A stretch of 64,000 bases of DNA from Acholoe squamosa (taxonomy: Eukaryota; Annelida; Polychaeta; Phyllodocida; Polynoidae), in assembly GCA_949317995.1 (NCBI GenBank), contig OX439046.1, positions 36,988,002 to 37,052,001 on the forward strand. Reading direction: 5' to 3'. Shown piece by piece: positions 1 to 10,474 of the stretch. Under the pieces are notes generated by a model that saw only the letters and a program-made list of their open reading frames with translations, was not told the origin of the DNA and did not search any database. How positions within the stretch are numbered: position 1 is the first letter of the stretch; each line of letters starts with the position of its first letter. The position numbers were made by a program, and so were the translations under genes.

Positions 1-700
1 CTCCCCCCATCCTGCGTATCATGTGCAAACCCTCCCCCCACCCTGCGTATCTTGCGCACACCCTCCCCCATCCTGCGTATCTTGCGCACACCCTCCCCCA
101 TCCTGCGTATCATGTACACACCCTGCCCCCACACTGCGTATCATGCACACACCCTCCCCCACCCTGCATATAATGTGTACACCCTCCCCCATCCTGTGTA
201 TCATGCGCACATCCTCCCCCATCCTGCGTATCATGCATAAACCCTCCCCCACCCTGCATATAATGTGCACACCCTCCCCCATCCTGTGTATATTGCATAA
301 CCCTCCCCCACCCTCTGCATCATTCATACCCCTCTCTCGGACTGGCACACACCCTCCCCCATGCTGCGTATCATGCATAAACCCTCCCCCACCCTCTGCA
401 TCGTTTATACCCCTCCCCCCACCTGTGTATCTTGCACACACCCTCCACCATCCTGCGTATCTTGCGCACACCCTTCCCCCATCCTGCTTGTCATGTGCAC
501 ACCCTTCCCCATCCTGCGTATCATGCGCACACCCTCCCCCAACCTGCATATCTTGCGCACACCCTTCCCCCATCCTGCTTATCATGTGCACAGCCTTCCC
601 CATCCTGCATATCATGCGCACACCCTTCCCCATCCTGCGTATCTTGCACACACCCTCCCCCATCCTGCTTATCATGTGCACACCCTTCCCCATCCCTAAG
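1..700. repeat. 30-bp minisatellite, about 23 copies
   Basis: A C-rich unit built on CCCTCCCCCATCCTGCGTAT plus a variable TTGCGCACA/ATGTGCACA part repeats every 30 bp from the window edge to about 700. Because 30 is a multiple of 3 and the unit lacks stops in several frames, long apparent ORFs open on both strands. They are artefacts of the repeat. The array probably continues beyond the left edge. Copies differ by scattered substitutions, so it is not freshly amplified. Confidence 0.95.
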
Positions 701-2256
701 AGAGTTCAGATGACAGTCTGATTGGTCAGCATGGGCAGGCTACTTGTAGTAGGCTTCAGCAAAGCCTACTTCAAGTAGACAGAGAGGCAACAAATGAGAT
801 GACACTAAATTGTTCAACTTGGGACAGTTCAGTCTCAGGCCATGCAATATTGCATTTTCTTACAGCTATCAGTTAGGCATTGTGTTCTGTGACAGCACTT
901 GCATGATGTTGCAGTTTGCCCTGGGTGTGTTTCGCTGGTTCCACACTGTTTTTCTCATAAGAGCACATAGCCAACTACGGGAACATCCTACATCGTCGCC
1001 GACCAATCGCTCGCCTGCCGTATTGGTTAAGTTGTGGAATTATTGTAACTACACTTATTTAGGTCAGAAAAATTGGTATATGTGTGAAGGATATAACAGG
1101 AAGGCCAGCTGTCTTCTTATTGGGAGGGACTACACGAATAAGTGCCTGGCAGTTAAAACGAAATATTGATATTGCGTCCGTCTCTACACTGCTACAATTA
1201 CTTTTCAGTCCATATTAACACACCAGTTAAATTTATCATAGCACTGATGGCTAGCAATAGCACAGAAGGCTGGTGGAGACCAGCTCTAAATCCATGGAGC
1301 ATTTAACCCTCAAGCTAGACCTCCTCTGTCACCGAGGGCTCGGCCTGGTATTAGTCCCTTTGACTGCCCAGCCATTCATTCTGTACACCACTATGGCTCT
1401 GTGACTTGAAATGAAATCCGTAGAAAAACAACAGCCTCTTGTTTATTTTTCTTCACACTGCTTACTTTTTCTACCGAATCCACCGTAGACAACTAATGCG
1501 ATAATGCTTCCAATTTCAGCATCCAAAATCTGACCCCTGAACTTATTTCCAGTTTAATTTTTCTTCAACTTTATTCATTTCATGGGAAAAGACATGATAC
1601 CTGATAAATTAATATCGTATAAATCTCCACAATGAGGCCAAATGGCAAATGCTATTCAAAAAATTAATCAGAGCAGCCAGACAAAATAAAAAAAATGGGT
1701 CTTTAGATAGGTCATAGTAAACGTCCTCGGTTGTTCATTAGGAAATGAGACATAGAAGAAATATTGAGCTTTTCCAATGGAAAAGTAGCCCTTGGGACAG
1801 GCCATCATGATATTCGTGGTCTGTTCATCTATTGCCTTGTTCTAGATGCTATTCGGGGAGGGATGGTGGAGAGGGAGGCGGGGTTAGCGTATTGACCCCA
1901 TCCATAGGGTAAAATGTAAAGTAGGCAAGTTATGGCACACTGACAAAGCAATAACTTAAGATAACTTTCATTCTAAATGAATATATTATGCCACCTTTAA
2001 CGTATTCATCATAATCAGTTGAAATGTGAGTGAAGTGTGTCCTTAGGGGTCCCGTTGATTGCCTCCCCATGTGATTAGGAGAAAATCAACTTGGGGAAAG
2101 AAAAACCGACTTGGGAGGGGGAGAGATACATTATTAACATATTGGCTCATACGGGCCAATATAGATTTTGACTTCGAGCTTTGGTAACTGATTGCAAGAT
2201 ATGCCGAAAAGTTTTTTCTTTGGTGAAAGCCAACATTCCTTAACCAATCCCCATAG
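701..2256. other. non-coding stretch, no gene recognised
   Basis: A small hairpin (GTAGGCTT...AAGCCTAC) lies near 748-770. A 119-codon open frame on the plus strand (810-1169) has no recognisable domain and no codon-level sign of selection that I can see, so it is not called. The rest shows only A/T-rich and mixed sequence. Confidence 0.6.
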
Positions 2257-2622
2257 TATGGTTCCCACAAGAATCTCAGAATCAAATTCCCTGACTTTCC
2301 CTGACCAAAAATGATCATTTTCCCTGACCAAATTATGGCATCACATAATATGAAATACAAACATTTAAATAAAAAGTACCCATAAATCTATACCAAGGGT
2401 CTAATTTAGAGAAACAATTATAATGAATCAAAACTTTACTTTCAGAAATGAAATTGCCATCTTTGGAAATATATTTGAATGCCCTCAGGGGAGACTTGTC
2501 TGAAATCAAACACATGTGATGCATTTTGGCAGATTTTCCCTGACTCACTCTATAATTTTAAGTTCCCTGAATTTCCTGACCACTTTATTTTCCCTGATTT
2601 TCCCTGACCTGTGGGAACCCTG
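2257..2622. mobile_element. Miniature hAT-like element with 6-bp TSD
   Basis: The ends are inverted repeats (left TATGGTTCCCAC, right GTGGGAACCCTG). They are flanked by direct CCATAG duplications at 2251-2256 and 2623-2628. Inside, near both ends, the phrase TTCCCTGAC(C) recurs at least six times on the same strand. There is no transposase, so it is a non-autonomous element. CAG...CTG-type ends with 6-bp duplications fit the hAT6-like group. A relative lies at 45471-45748. Confidence 0.75.
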
Positions 2623-4254
2623 CCATAGGCCTAATGGACAGGGTGAGAATGAATTAGTTGATTTATGTCATTATGCGGACCGCGTAGGGTTGGTTGGTGA
2701 GGTGAGGGGGTATGGTGAGCATGACCAGTGTTTGACACAGAAACACCCAGCCTACTGCCCACCTACTGCTCATTCTGCATGCCATAAGTCATGTCACCCA
2801 GGCTGCTGTGTGTAAGCAGCCATCACTCTAACCCTACCAACCCTAACCCAACCTACACCCTCCACCAATAACTAATGCGCACTTCTTACAATTTACAATC
2901 AATCACATTGGATACGGTTAAAAGTCAAACACAGGAATTATCTAATTAAATATAGCTAAACCTAGCATGGAATAATATAGACCGAGGTAGACCGAGCAAT
3001 TATTTCCATATGGATTTTATCAGACACACCCAAAAGTGTAGACCGAGGCATAGCCATGTAGGCCTACTTCAGCCCTGCCAAGGGAAAACTGGAATTTCTG
3101 CTAGATATGGGATAACTATAAATGGAAAGTATTTTGTTATCCCCCCTCCCAACTATATTGATCAATTCTAGTTTCAAGCTACCCCCCCCCTTCTATGGTA
3201 ATTCAATTCACAACGACAGGATTCAATGATTAAAGCGGGGATTCAAGAAATGACAGTTTCTTATCTCTCTACCTCAATGTATCAGTACAGTATCATGCGA
3301 TAGGGGAGTCTACCTTGACACTCACGTTCATCTTTCTCTACCTATCTATGCATAAACACTTACTGTGACGGTTTATGATGATATATGCATCAGATGCTAT
3401 GAGCAGTCATATCAAGTAGAGATGTGAATCTATCACCAACCTGCTGACTGGCAGCACACCTCCATCAGAGTACCGAGCGATACAAATCACACAGCCACAC
3501 ACACAAGTCGCTGTCTCGTTACCTCTATCACCAGTCTCTCTCCACCTCTGATTTATTTGTCGGTGGTCTCATTGATTGGGAATATTGCACAGGACAGTGA
3601 CAAATAACAAGTCTAGGGAATTAACACTGGCTCCCTTGTCAACCAACCACTCCAATGATGCTGATATCAGGCAGTTAGGCACTATTGAGATGACAATATG
3701 ATTACTGACAGGTAGGCTACATGTCTAACATGACGCCCACCTCCGCTATTTCACCAACAGACAACGCTTCTATACTTGGCGCACATTCTTTGAAAATTTT
3801 CCAATCCAAAACTTGTGAAAAAGAGATATTTTGAGATGACTTGATACATAACATAAAGTGGAGTTTGAATCCTATTCGAATCATTTAAACCACACGATAA
3901 CATTGTGTTTTAACATGAGCATTATATCCAAGTCTGTTCTCTCTACCTTCAGTGTAGATAACTAGACTGATAACCATCTTTGCATCAAATTTCGGCACAA
4001 ATTTAAGGGCAAGGCATAGGGTATACCCAAACTGACAGACATTAAAGCTGTACAATAACATGTAGGGTAATACAATAATCCAATTGGCTTCCTGATAAGG
4101 TCATGAATAGTGATGGCAATATAATGCCAGGGGGATAATGTGGTATACTTTATTGATGCCATGTACAAGTAAGAACCCTTTGTGCCATGCAATATTTCCA
4201 TCATCAGCTTGTTTACACAGTGTGCTGCAGCGTAACTGTACCCAAGTCCCATTT
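2623..4254. other. non-coding stretch, no gene recognised
   Basis: It holds C-tracts near 3181 and general unique-looking sequence. A 122-codon minus-strand frame (3962-4330) runs into the next minisatellite, has no recognisable domain and is rejected. A TTAGGG-like phrase (CTAACCCTACCAACCCTAACCC, split by mismatches) near 2828 is too short to be telomeric. Confidence 0.55.
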
Positions 4255-4259
4255 GTATG

Positions 4260-4639
4260 CAGACCAGCACTGGTATCAGGCAGACCAGCGCTGGTATCAG
4301 GCAGACCAGCACTGGTAGCAGGCAGTCCACACTAGTATCAGCCAGTCCACACTGGTATCAGGCAGACCAGCACTGGTATCAGGCAGTCCACACTGGTATC
4401 AGGCAGTCCACACTGGTATCAGGCAGACCAGCACTGGTATCAGGCAGTCCACACTGGTATCAGGCAGTCCACACTGGTATCGGTCAGACCAGCACTGGTA
4501 TCAGGCAGACCAGCACTGGTGTCAGGCAGACCAGCACTGGTAGCAGGCAGACCAGCGCTGGTATCAGGCAGACCGCACTGGTATCAGCCAATCCACACTG
4601 GTATCAGGCAGACCAGCGCTGGTATCAGGCAGTCCACAT
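4260..4639. repeat. 20/21-bp minisatellite, about 18 copies
   Basis: Two interleaved unit types alternate: ACCAGCACTGGTATCAGGCAG (21 bp, shown here in two parts as ACCAGCACTGG + TATCAGGCAG) and a 20-bp type with TCCACACTGG in the first half. The mixed 20/21 period shifts the frame, but one plus-strand frame stays open by chance. The CAGCACTGG/CCAGTGCTG core is nearly palindromic. Confidence 0.93.
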
Positions 4640-4910
4640 GACTCTCAGAAATATTTTAGATATGAATTCCCAAAATTCTCTGGACCCAAAAAAGATGCCT
4701 CGGGAAGTGACTTGCTAAAGTGTAAGTCTTAAATCTATAACTAAGGCATGATGTGTATCATTCATAACAGATACATGAAATATACTGCACAGTCCTGTTT
4801 ATATAATGGTGATCCACCAAACACAGACCTCTAGATAACGAATCTGCCGATTTGGAACATGAGTGAATGCCCCTAAGATACCCTAACCTGTGGGAACCCC
4901 AAATCATAAA
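4640..4910. other. short non-coding spacer
   Basis: A spacer between two minisatellites. CTGTGGGAACCCC near 4889 resembles one terminus of the element at 2257-2622, but the partner end is missing. Confidence 0.5.
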
Positions 4911-5620
4911 GACACTGACACAGAAAGGCGCGGCCATGTAATGGCATCCTACATTGACTAACACAGAAAGGTGCAGCCATGCCATTGCATCCTGCAGGGA
5001 CTGACACAGAAAGATGCATGGCATCCTGCAGGGACTGACACAGAAAGGTGCAGCCATATCATGACATCTACAGGGACTGGCACAGAAAGGTGCAGCCATA
5101 TCATGGCATCCTGCAGGGACTGACACAGAAAGGTGCAGCCATGTCATGACATCTTTCATAGACTGACACAGAAAGATGCATGGTATCCTGCAGGGACTGA
5201 CACAGAAAGGTGCAGCCATATCATGACATCTACAGGGACTGACACAGAAAGGTGCAGCCATATCATGGCATCCTGCAGGGACTGACACAGAAAGGTGCAG
5301 CCATGTCATGACATCTACAGGGACTGACACAGAAAGGTGCAGTCATATCATGGCATCCTGCAGGGACTGACACAAAAAAGGTGCAGCCATGTCATGACAT
5401 CTTTCATAGACTGACACAGAAAGATGCATGGTATCCTGCAGGGACTGACACAGAAAGGTGCAACCATATCATGGCATCCTGCAGGGACTGACACAGAAAG
5501 GTGCAGCCATATCATGACATCCTGCATAGACTAATACAGAAACATGCAGCCATGCCATGGCATCCTGCAGGGACTGACACAGAAAGGTGCAGCCATATCA
5601 TGGCATCTACAGGGACTGAG
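4911..5620. repeat. 33-43-bp heterogeneous minisatellite
   Basis: Every unit contains GACTGACACAGAAAGGTGCA followed by variants of gccatatcatggcatc and ctgcaggg. Full units are 41-43 bp and shorter variants about 33 bp. The shorter AAAGATGCATGG type recurs in a regular order with the longer ones, which suggests a higher-order arrangement. The minus-strand reading frame through it is a repeat artefact. Confidence 0.93.
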
Positions 5621-6163
5621 ATAGGTAGGTCTTTGTACCATGTTATGACTGTGTGCGTCATTGATTCAGTGGTCAGCCCTCAAATTACATTAACAAAATA
5701 CGGCAGCTTCATGCGCTGGAGTTTGCGGGTACATACACTCCTGTGCCCTTTGGGACCTCTGTAAGGAACATTGCATGTTATTTCTTTAATGCGGACCTTT
5801 TAAAAGCCTTCTGGCTGAACTCTCCGACTCTACATTATTCATGGACAGAGCAACATGCAAGGTATCTTTTTTGTTTTGTATAAGCGATATTATCAAAGCT
5901 GGAAAGTATAAATTTACCTCTTAGCACGTTAAACAACTTCTAGTATAGCATAGGAAAATCTAGCTCTCAGGTTTCGCATTACCCCACCATCATTTGATGG
6001 AGACAGCAAGGGCAAAATAGTTTTAGCTGAATTCTTGTCTAGAAATGATGAGGATCCTCTCATAGAATAAGGGAAATTGGAGGAACAAAATTTAGATTTT
6101 TCTTTTTTACTTAGGACGAGGATTACCATGTCTAGATATATAATATATCATAATGTTAAAGTT
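5621..6163 (-). other. probable first intron of the MGCG gene (5' part)
   Basis: On the minus strand this follows directly from the splice donor at 6165-6164. It is A/T-rich with no convincing next exon. An open minus-strand frame (5929-6129, 66 codons) lacks a domain and begins downstream of the donor, so it is treated as intronic noise. Confidence 0.4.
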
Positions 6164-6165
6164 AC

Positions 6166-6262
6166 CTGTGGGCGCTTTTTGGTAGAAGTCTGAGTTGTCG
6201 GTGTCGGCCGCCCCTCCGCCCCCAGTGTTACTGGACGCTGACTTACTCCGCCCACAGCCCAT
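6166..6262 (-). CDS. first coding exon of a dually acylated MGCG protein (partial)
   Basis: Read on the minus strand, an ATG in good Kozak context (A at -3, G at +4) begins a 32-codon frame that starts MGCGRSKS. It continues with a Ser/Asn/Gly/Ala-rich and then acidic stretch, ending ...FYQKAPT plus one base. The next bases are GTAAC after ACAG, a good splice donor, so the exon is phase 1. Gly2 with Ser6 and Lys7 fits the N-myristoylation rule (M-G-x-x-x-S/T). Cys3 beside Gly2 is the usual palmitoylation site, so the product should sit on the inner face of a membrane. The exon is CpG- and GC-rich, unlike its surroundings. An in-frame upstream ATG at 6280 (MWLLGT-) has weaker context and would hide the acylation signal. 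Several short animal proteins begin MGCG (OCC1 and BAALC are vertebrate examples), but homology to any of them is not shown here. Later exons were not found. Confidence 0.6.
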
Positions 6263-6320
6263 CGTCCCTAGCAACCACATCGAGACCGCGTGTCAGAGGC
6301 CGCGCATAGCACACACTGAA
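6263..6320 (-). promoter_or_regulatory. CpG-rich 5' UTR/promoter-proximal segment
   Basis: Immediately upstream of the MGCG exon on the minus strand lies a short CpG-dense block (CGAGACCGCG, GGCCGCGC). A GTTGCTAGGGAC sequence at the ATG side resembles an imperfect RFX X-box. There is no TATA box. The start of transcription cannot be fixed. Confidence 0.3.
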
Positions 6321-7950
6321 AAACAAAAGCAGATAGGTCAGTTCGTACATGGATTATGGGACATTTTTCCTCGACATACATGTTCAACCTACCAAAACAG
6401 GGATTTTCTCTTACAAAGATAGGAGTGCTTTCTGACTTATCAAAATAGGAGACAATGGCTCAACATCATTGGCATTTAAGTTTATCTTTAGCTATCATGT
6501 AATTGAAGGCATCTGTAATGACCTTTTAATGAATATGAAGACTATAATTGCACAAACTGTTGCCGAAGCTAATATAGGCAGGTGGTATGAAACTTTATAG
6601 CCCCCCCCCACCCTATCGAACCCCATTCAGCATTATGATACAGGGGTCCTACTTACATGAATATTTGATGGCTGAGGCATAATTCCAACTTGCACAGTAA
6701 CCACATATTATAACTCATGCTAGTCAAGTAAAGCGATATGTTTGAGTCTGTTCTGGTGGTAACTACATGTATACTTGGGACCATTCACCATAACAACATC
6801 AAGTGTGCCGTTCAGCTGATTTAACTTGTGCATAATTAGAATCCAGATGAGTCCTATATAATATTCATTAGCAGAAAGAAAACAAATCAATATTTTGGCC
6901 TTCCCACCGTGACATCATCTAAAGACTTATAAATCATTAAGTGCCTCAACTTGACATGCTTTTCAATGAGGCATTGAATGGGAACCTATTATTTCTAAGT
7001 CAGAATATCATGCATGTCCTGTCTCAATGTGTACCAACCCTAATACTGACCCTATTCATTTTATCACATGGCTAATATTCGAACACTATGCTACCCTGAA
7101 ATGAATGTCAATGTCCACTCTGTAGAGTATTTTTTCACATCGTTCTTCACTTGCATGGTGATGAATCTGCTCTGGATCCCACTCGGCCTCTTGCGTCGTG
7201 TGATACAGCCCAGATCCGCCTGTTAAGATTTTACATCTAAAGAGCACGCCAGGAATTATTACTGAGGTTTAGTTTTAGTTGAGAGACGGTTCTAGGAACA
7301 TCCAGGGACGACATAGTTCTATCTTCAATAGTTCAATAAGCAAGTGTATACCATCAGTGACGTCATAAGTCAGAAGTGACGCAAAAATACCAAACATCTG
7401 CTGGGGACTGTTTGAGAGTAACTGCCAGTGTTTATTTACGAAGGAGGTAAATACAGTTCCTAGTAATGATTTGTCAACACTAGAGCTAGCCTCAATTATA
7501 CACTGGGAAACACCCCTATCTTTAGAATGACTGGTCAGGGAGAGAGCTAGTTATAGATTATGCAGACACCGCAAATATAGATGGCTGTCGTCTGATGCTT
7601 ATACAATGTATTTCGAATTCAGGATAACTAAAAGAATCATAAATACCCGGTACCTAGAGGCAGTAAACACATCACCAAGAAAAGACATGTATCAGACATC
7701 TTGAATCCCACCCCGGATCTCACTCCATCAATGGTTTATGCTGGGATGCTGGGCCTCTGGATGAGTTCGATGGGGGAGGGGCTCCCCATGAATTCCCATG
7801 GCACATGTCGATTTTAAAGGGAATATACGCACCCTTTGGTGGTTACCCCTAGTGTTTCAATAGGGAACTCCACCTTGATATTGAAGGAATATCACTGCAA
7901 TGCCTAGTATAAGGTATGTATATATAGAGAGAGGTGGATTATTAACACAG
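6321..7950. other. non-coding stretch, no gene recognised
   Basis: A perfect CRE palindrome TGACGTCA lies at 7358-7365 and a C-tract near 6600. No coding signal, tandem array or clear terminal inverted repeat was seen. Confidence 0.5.
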
Positions 7951-8130
7951 GCTCTATGGAGCAGTGGTAGAGTGCTTGACTCAATCTGTAGGTTGGGGGT
8001 TCTAACCAGAAGAAAAGTACTTATTTTCTTCTAGATGATAGATTATATATCATAAAATCACAGATATACTCTAATACTGACTAGAACCCTTGAGATTGAG
8101 AGTCAGGCACACTAACTCTGCACCACAGAG
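7951..8130. repeat. inverted pair of tRNA-like sequences (palindromic element)
   Basis: The left arm (7951-8009) reads like a decayed tRNA: GCAGTGGTAGAGTGCTTGAC (A-box/D-arm-like) and GGGGGTTCTAACC (T-arm/B-box-like). The right arm (8077-8130), read on the minus strand, is a related copy with GTGCCTGACTC and AGGGTTCTAG. The arms are about 67 bp apart. It could be a head-to-head SINE pair or a MITE whose termini descend from a tRNA. Confidence 0.55.
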
Positions 8131-8609
8131 GTTCTACTACTAGTTTCTCTACTGTACTTTATTGTCATTGTGTGTGCAGTTGATTGGTCCAGGTAGACAA
8201 GCTATACAACAGAAAACTTTGTTAGCCAATTATATTGATATCTTAGTATACTTTGAATTACAGGAGGGACAATCTAACAACCCCCCTGGACACAAATCCC
8301 TAGGTGATGAACGTATCATAGAGAAGCCTGGTTAGCATGTACAGGAGGCAGCAGACTACATGTAGTGTGAGAGATTCTACTGATATACACACACAGCTTC
8401 CTTCACATCTGATTAGCAAAGTTCCTGAGCCCAGACAATGATGACCTCACTCTCCAAATGGGACAAGTCAGCTTTTATGCAGACACACAGAGCAGTATTT
8501 TGCTTCAGGTCCCTGGAGGCTGAAGCTGACTCATGCAGACGTTACGAGGTAAGAGAAGCCGGCTATAAGAGCCGGACTGTGGAACAGGAGAGCAAGTGAC
8601 CAATGTAGT
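8131..8609. other. non-coding stretch, nothing recognised
   Basis: No coding signal, tandem repeat or paired terminus was seen. A short C-tract lies near 8281. Confidence 0.5.
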
Positions 8610-9039
8610 CAGTGTCGGAACTAGACAGATTTTAGATTTATCATTTCTTGCCCTCAGTTCAAGAGTTCACTTGGCTCACTTATGCATTAGATTTAGGGAG
8701 GGATCACTTTTTTAACAGCAGGGGGGGTGGGTTTGCGTGTGGACGCGCAAAAAAAAATTCTGCCTACCCCCCTCGATGGGTCAAAATTCTTTTGACCCCC
8801 GTGAAGGGCCGAAAATCATGTGCGAACACGCCCTTTTAACCTATAGTAACGCACTGGCTTTTTTTTTACTGAAAACAGGTGAAATTATTTTGACCCCCCT
8901 GGTCAAGAGATCGCAAAAATTCTGACCCCCTCAAACCCACCAGCCCCCCCCCCCCCCCGTTGTTAAAAATGATCACTCCCTTAGCCAAATATATATTTAA
9001 AAGAAGGGGACGCGCCCACTTCTTCTAAATCCGCCACTG
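8610..9039. mobile_element. CAGTG...CACTG MITE, interrupted by a second MITE
   Basis: The left end CAGTGTCGGAACTAG and the right end AAATCCGCCACTG match the termini of the 152-bp element at 16242 and 60103. They are pushed apart by the TTA-flanked insertion at 8696-8980. No clear TSD remains for the outer element. Confidence 0.55.
8696..8980. mobile_element. Harbinger-like MITE with TTA TSD
   Basis: The inverted ends GGGAGGGATCACTTTTTTAA and TTAAAAATGATCACTCCC are flanked by TTA at 8693-8695 and 8981-8983. The interior is rich in GACCCCC and AAAATTCT blocks and long C and G tracts. TTA duplications are typical of PIF/Harbinger elements. It carries no transposase. It lies inside an older hAT-type MITE. 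Confidence 0.75.
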
Positions 9040-10166
9040 ATACAGAAAGCATCCCAAAAGGCAAAGCAGGAGGGATGGAGCAAGTGAGAAATCGAGGGAA
9101 GGGGTATTGTATGGAAGAGGGTAGGGACGGAGGATTCGAAGGGGGGAGTAGGGCAGACAGAGCATTAAAGTCAAGGTACAAAGGTGGCAAAGATGTGCGT
9201 TATGCAGACAGGACAGGAAGGCAAAGAAATCATGTCTGTAGACAAGACATCAGGCAAACACAATAACACGGGGAAAACATCATCCTGGTCTAGCGTTTAA
9301 CCACCACCAAGTATACGGTCTATTGATTCCACCCTTCCCATCTCTAAATAAGGTCATGTACATCACATGTGTCTCAGCGCTAGAATCTCCAGACATGAGA
9401 TTCACGTTCACTATGTCTTGTGCTCAACCAACATGACCATGGCAATACCCATGAAGTATGGGTAGCTAGCTGACTGTTACTGTACTCTTCATTTGGTATC
9501 TCCTTGATAGAACGATTCACTCAGTCAAGTCCAAGGCAAAACACCATTGATGACCATATCGTAAACAGACAATTGGATCCTTTTCTATATCATCTAGACC
9601 CTGTTATGACATCAGAGGTCAGCAACTGATTAGAGCAGCTTCATGTACACAGGGGAGTGACTCATGGCTCCCACGAATATTAAATACAATAGATCGGACA
9701 TCACCTCTCCTAGGGGATTTCAGATGATATTTTCTAATATAGTTTGACGTCTACAAGTCTCGTGATCAATCGTCTACTGAAAATATAGGATAGCAATGTG
9801 CATTGCAGGTGAATCGAAAAGCTGATGTTTTTTGTTAGTCTCTCCATGCTAAGAAATATTTTCTGCCATACATTTGTATGATATGTCAGAACATTGTTTT
9901 GATTTGCCATCTGAACACCCAAGAGTCACTCTCCCAGCACAGACTATATAATTCATATATGACGTAGTCATGCATGAGGGATCTGGCTGGAGAGTGGCCT
10001 AGAGGTTTGGGACATGCCAGTCCAAGTACTGGCAGAGATGTCCAAGAACTGGCAGTTTTACAAAAACCATCATATCTCCCTTAATAATAGGAGTTTCCCA
10101 TAGTGTGACCTATAAATTAAGGGTACTTCGAACTGGTGAACATCATAGCGGTCTTTGTTTTTTTTT
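9040..10166. other. non-coding stretch, nothing recognised
   Basis: A purine-rich tract (9060-9150) gives short frames on both strands with no domain. No paired termini or tandem array were found. Confidence 0.5.
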
Positions 10167-10375
10167 GTGTGAGGGCTCTAGGCATCAGAGACGATTAAAA
10201 CTCCCAACATACAGTCACTGTTGGCATTCTGGGTGCTATTATAAATGTGTGAGGGCTCTAGGTGTCAGAAACAATTAAAACTCACAACATACAGTCACTG
10301 TTTGCATTCTGGGTGCTATTATAAGTGTGTGAGGGCTAAAGGGGTGAGAGACAATTAAAACTAGCACCATACAGA
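10167..10375. repeat. 80-bp tandem repeat, about 2.6 copies
   Basis: Units starting GTGTGAGGGCTCTAGG recur exactly 80 bp apart (10167, 10247, 10327). A further separated copy starts near 10744 and is split by SINE copy A: its continuation ATTAAAAC...ATACAGTCAC resumes after 10947. Confidence 0.85.
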
Positions 10376-10474
10376 GTGGTGGTAAGGGAGCGACCTGATG
10401 AGAGCTGGGGAGAGGGGGTAATAAGTAGTGGAGACAGGTGGGTACTGTAGGCAGGAAGAGCAAGCTGCAGCGTC

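Noticed and set aside
19-721. Long open frames on both strands (up to 232 codons)
   Set aside because: They are produced by a stop-free 30-bp tandem unit; the same peptide repeats every 10 residues.
810-1169. 119-codon plus-strand frame
   Set aside because: No domain, no splice or promoter context, composition like neighbouring non-coding DNA.
2820-2870. Telomere-like CTAACCC phrases
   Set aside because: Only a few irregular units; not a telomeric array.
3962-4330. 122-codon minus-strand frame
   Set aside because: Its N-terminal part lies in the 20/21-bp minisatellite (VCLIPALVCLIPVLVC) and the rest has no domain.
6195-6422. 75-codon plus-strand frame
   Set aside because: It is the antisense shadow of the MGCG exon on the minus strand.
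7358-7365. TGACGTCA as a promoter element
   Set aside because: A lone 8-bp motif with no neighbouring promoter or exon signal.
7951-8009. Functional tRNA gene
   Set aside because: The acceptor stem does not pair, the anticodon arm is irregular and a degenerate inverted copy is adjacent; treated as tRNA-like repeat.
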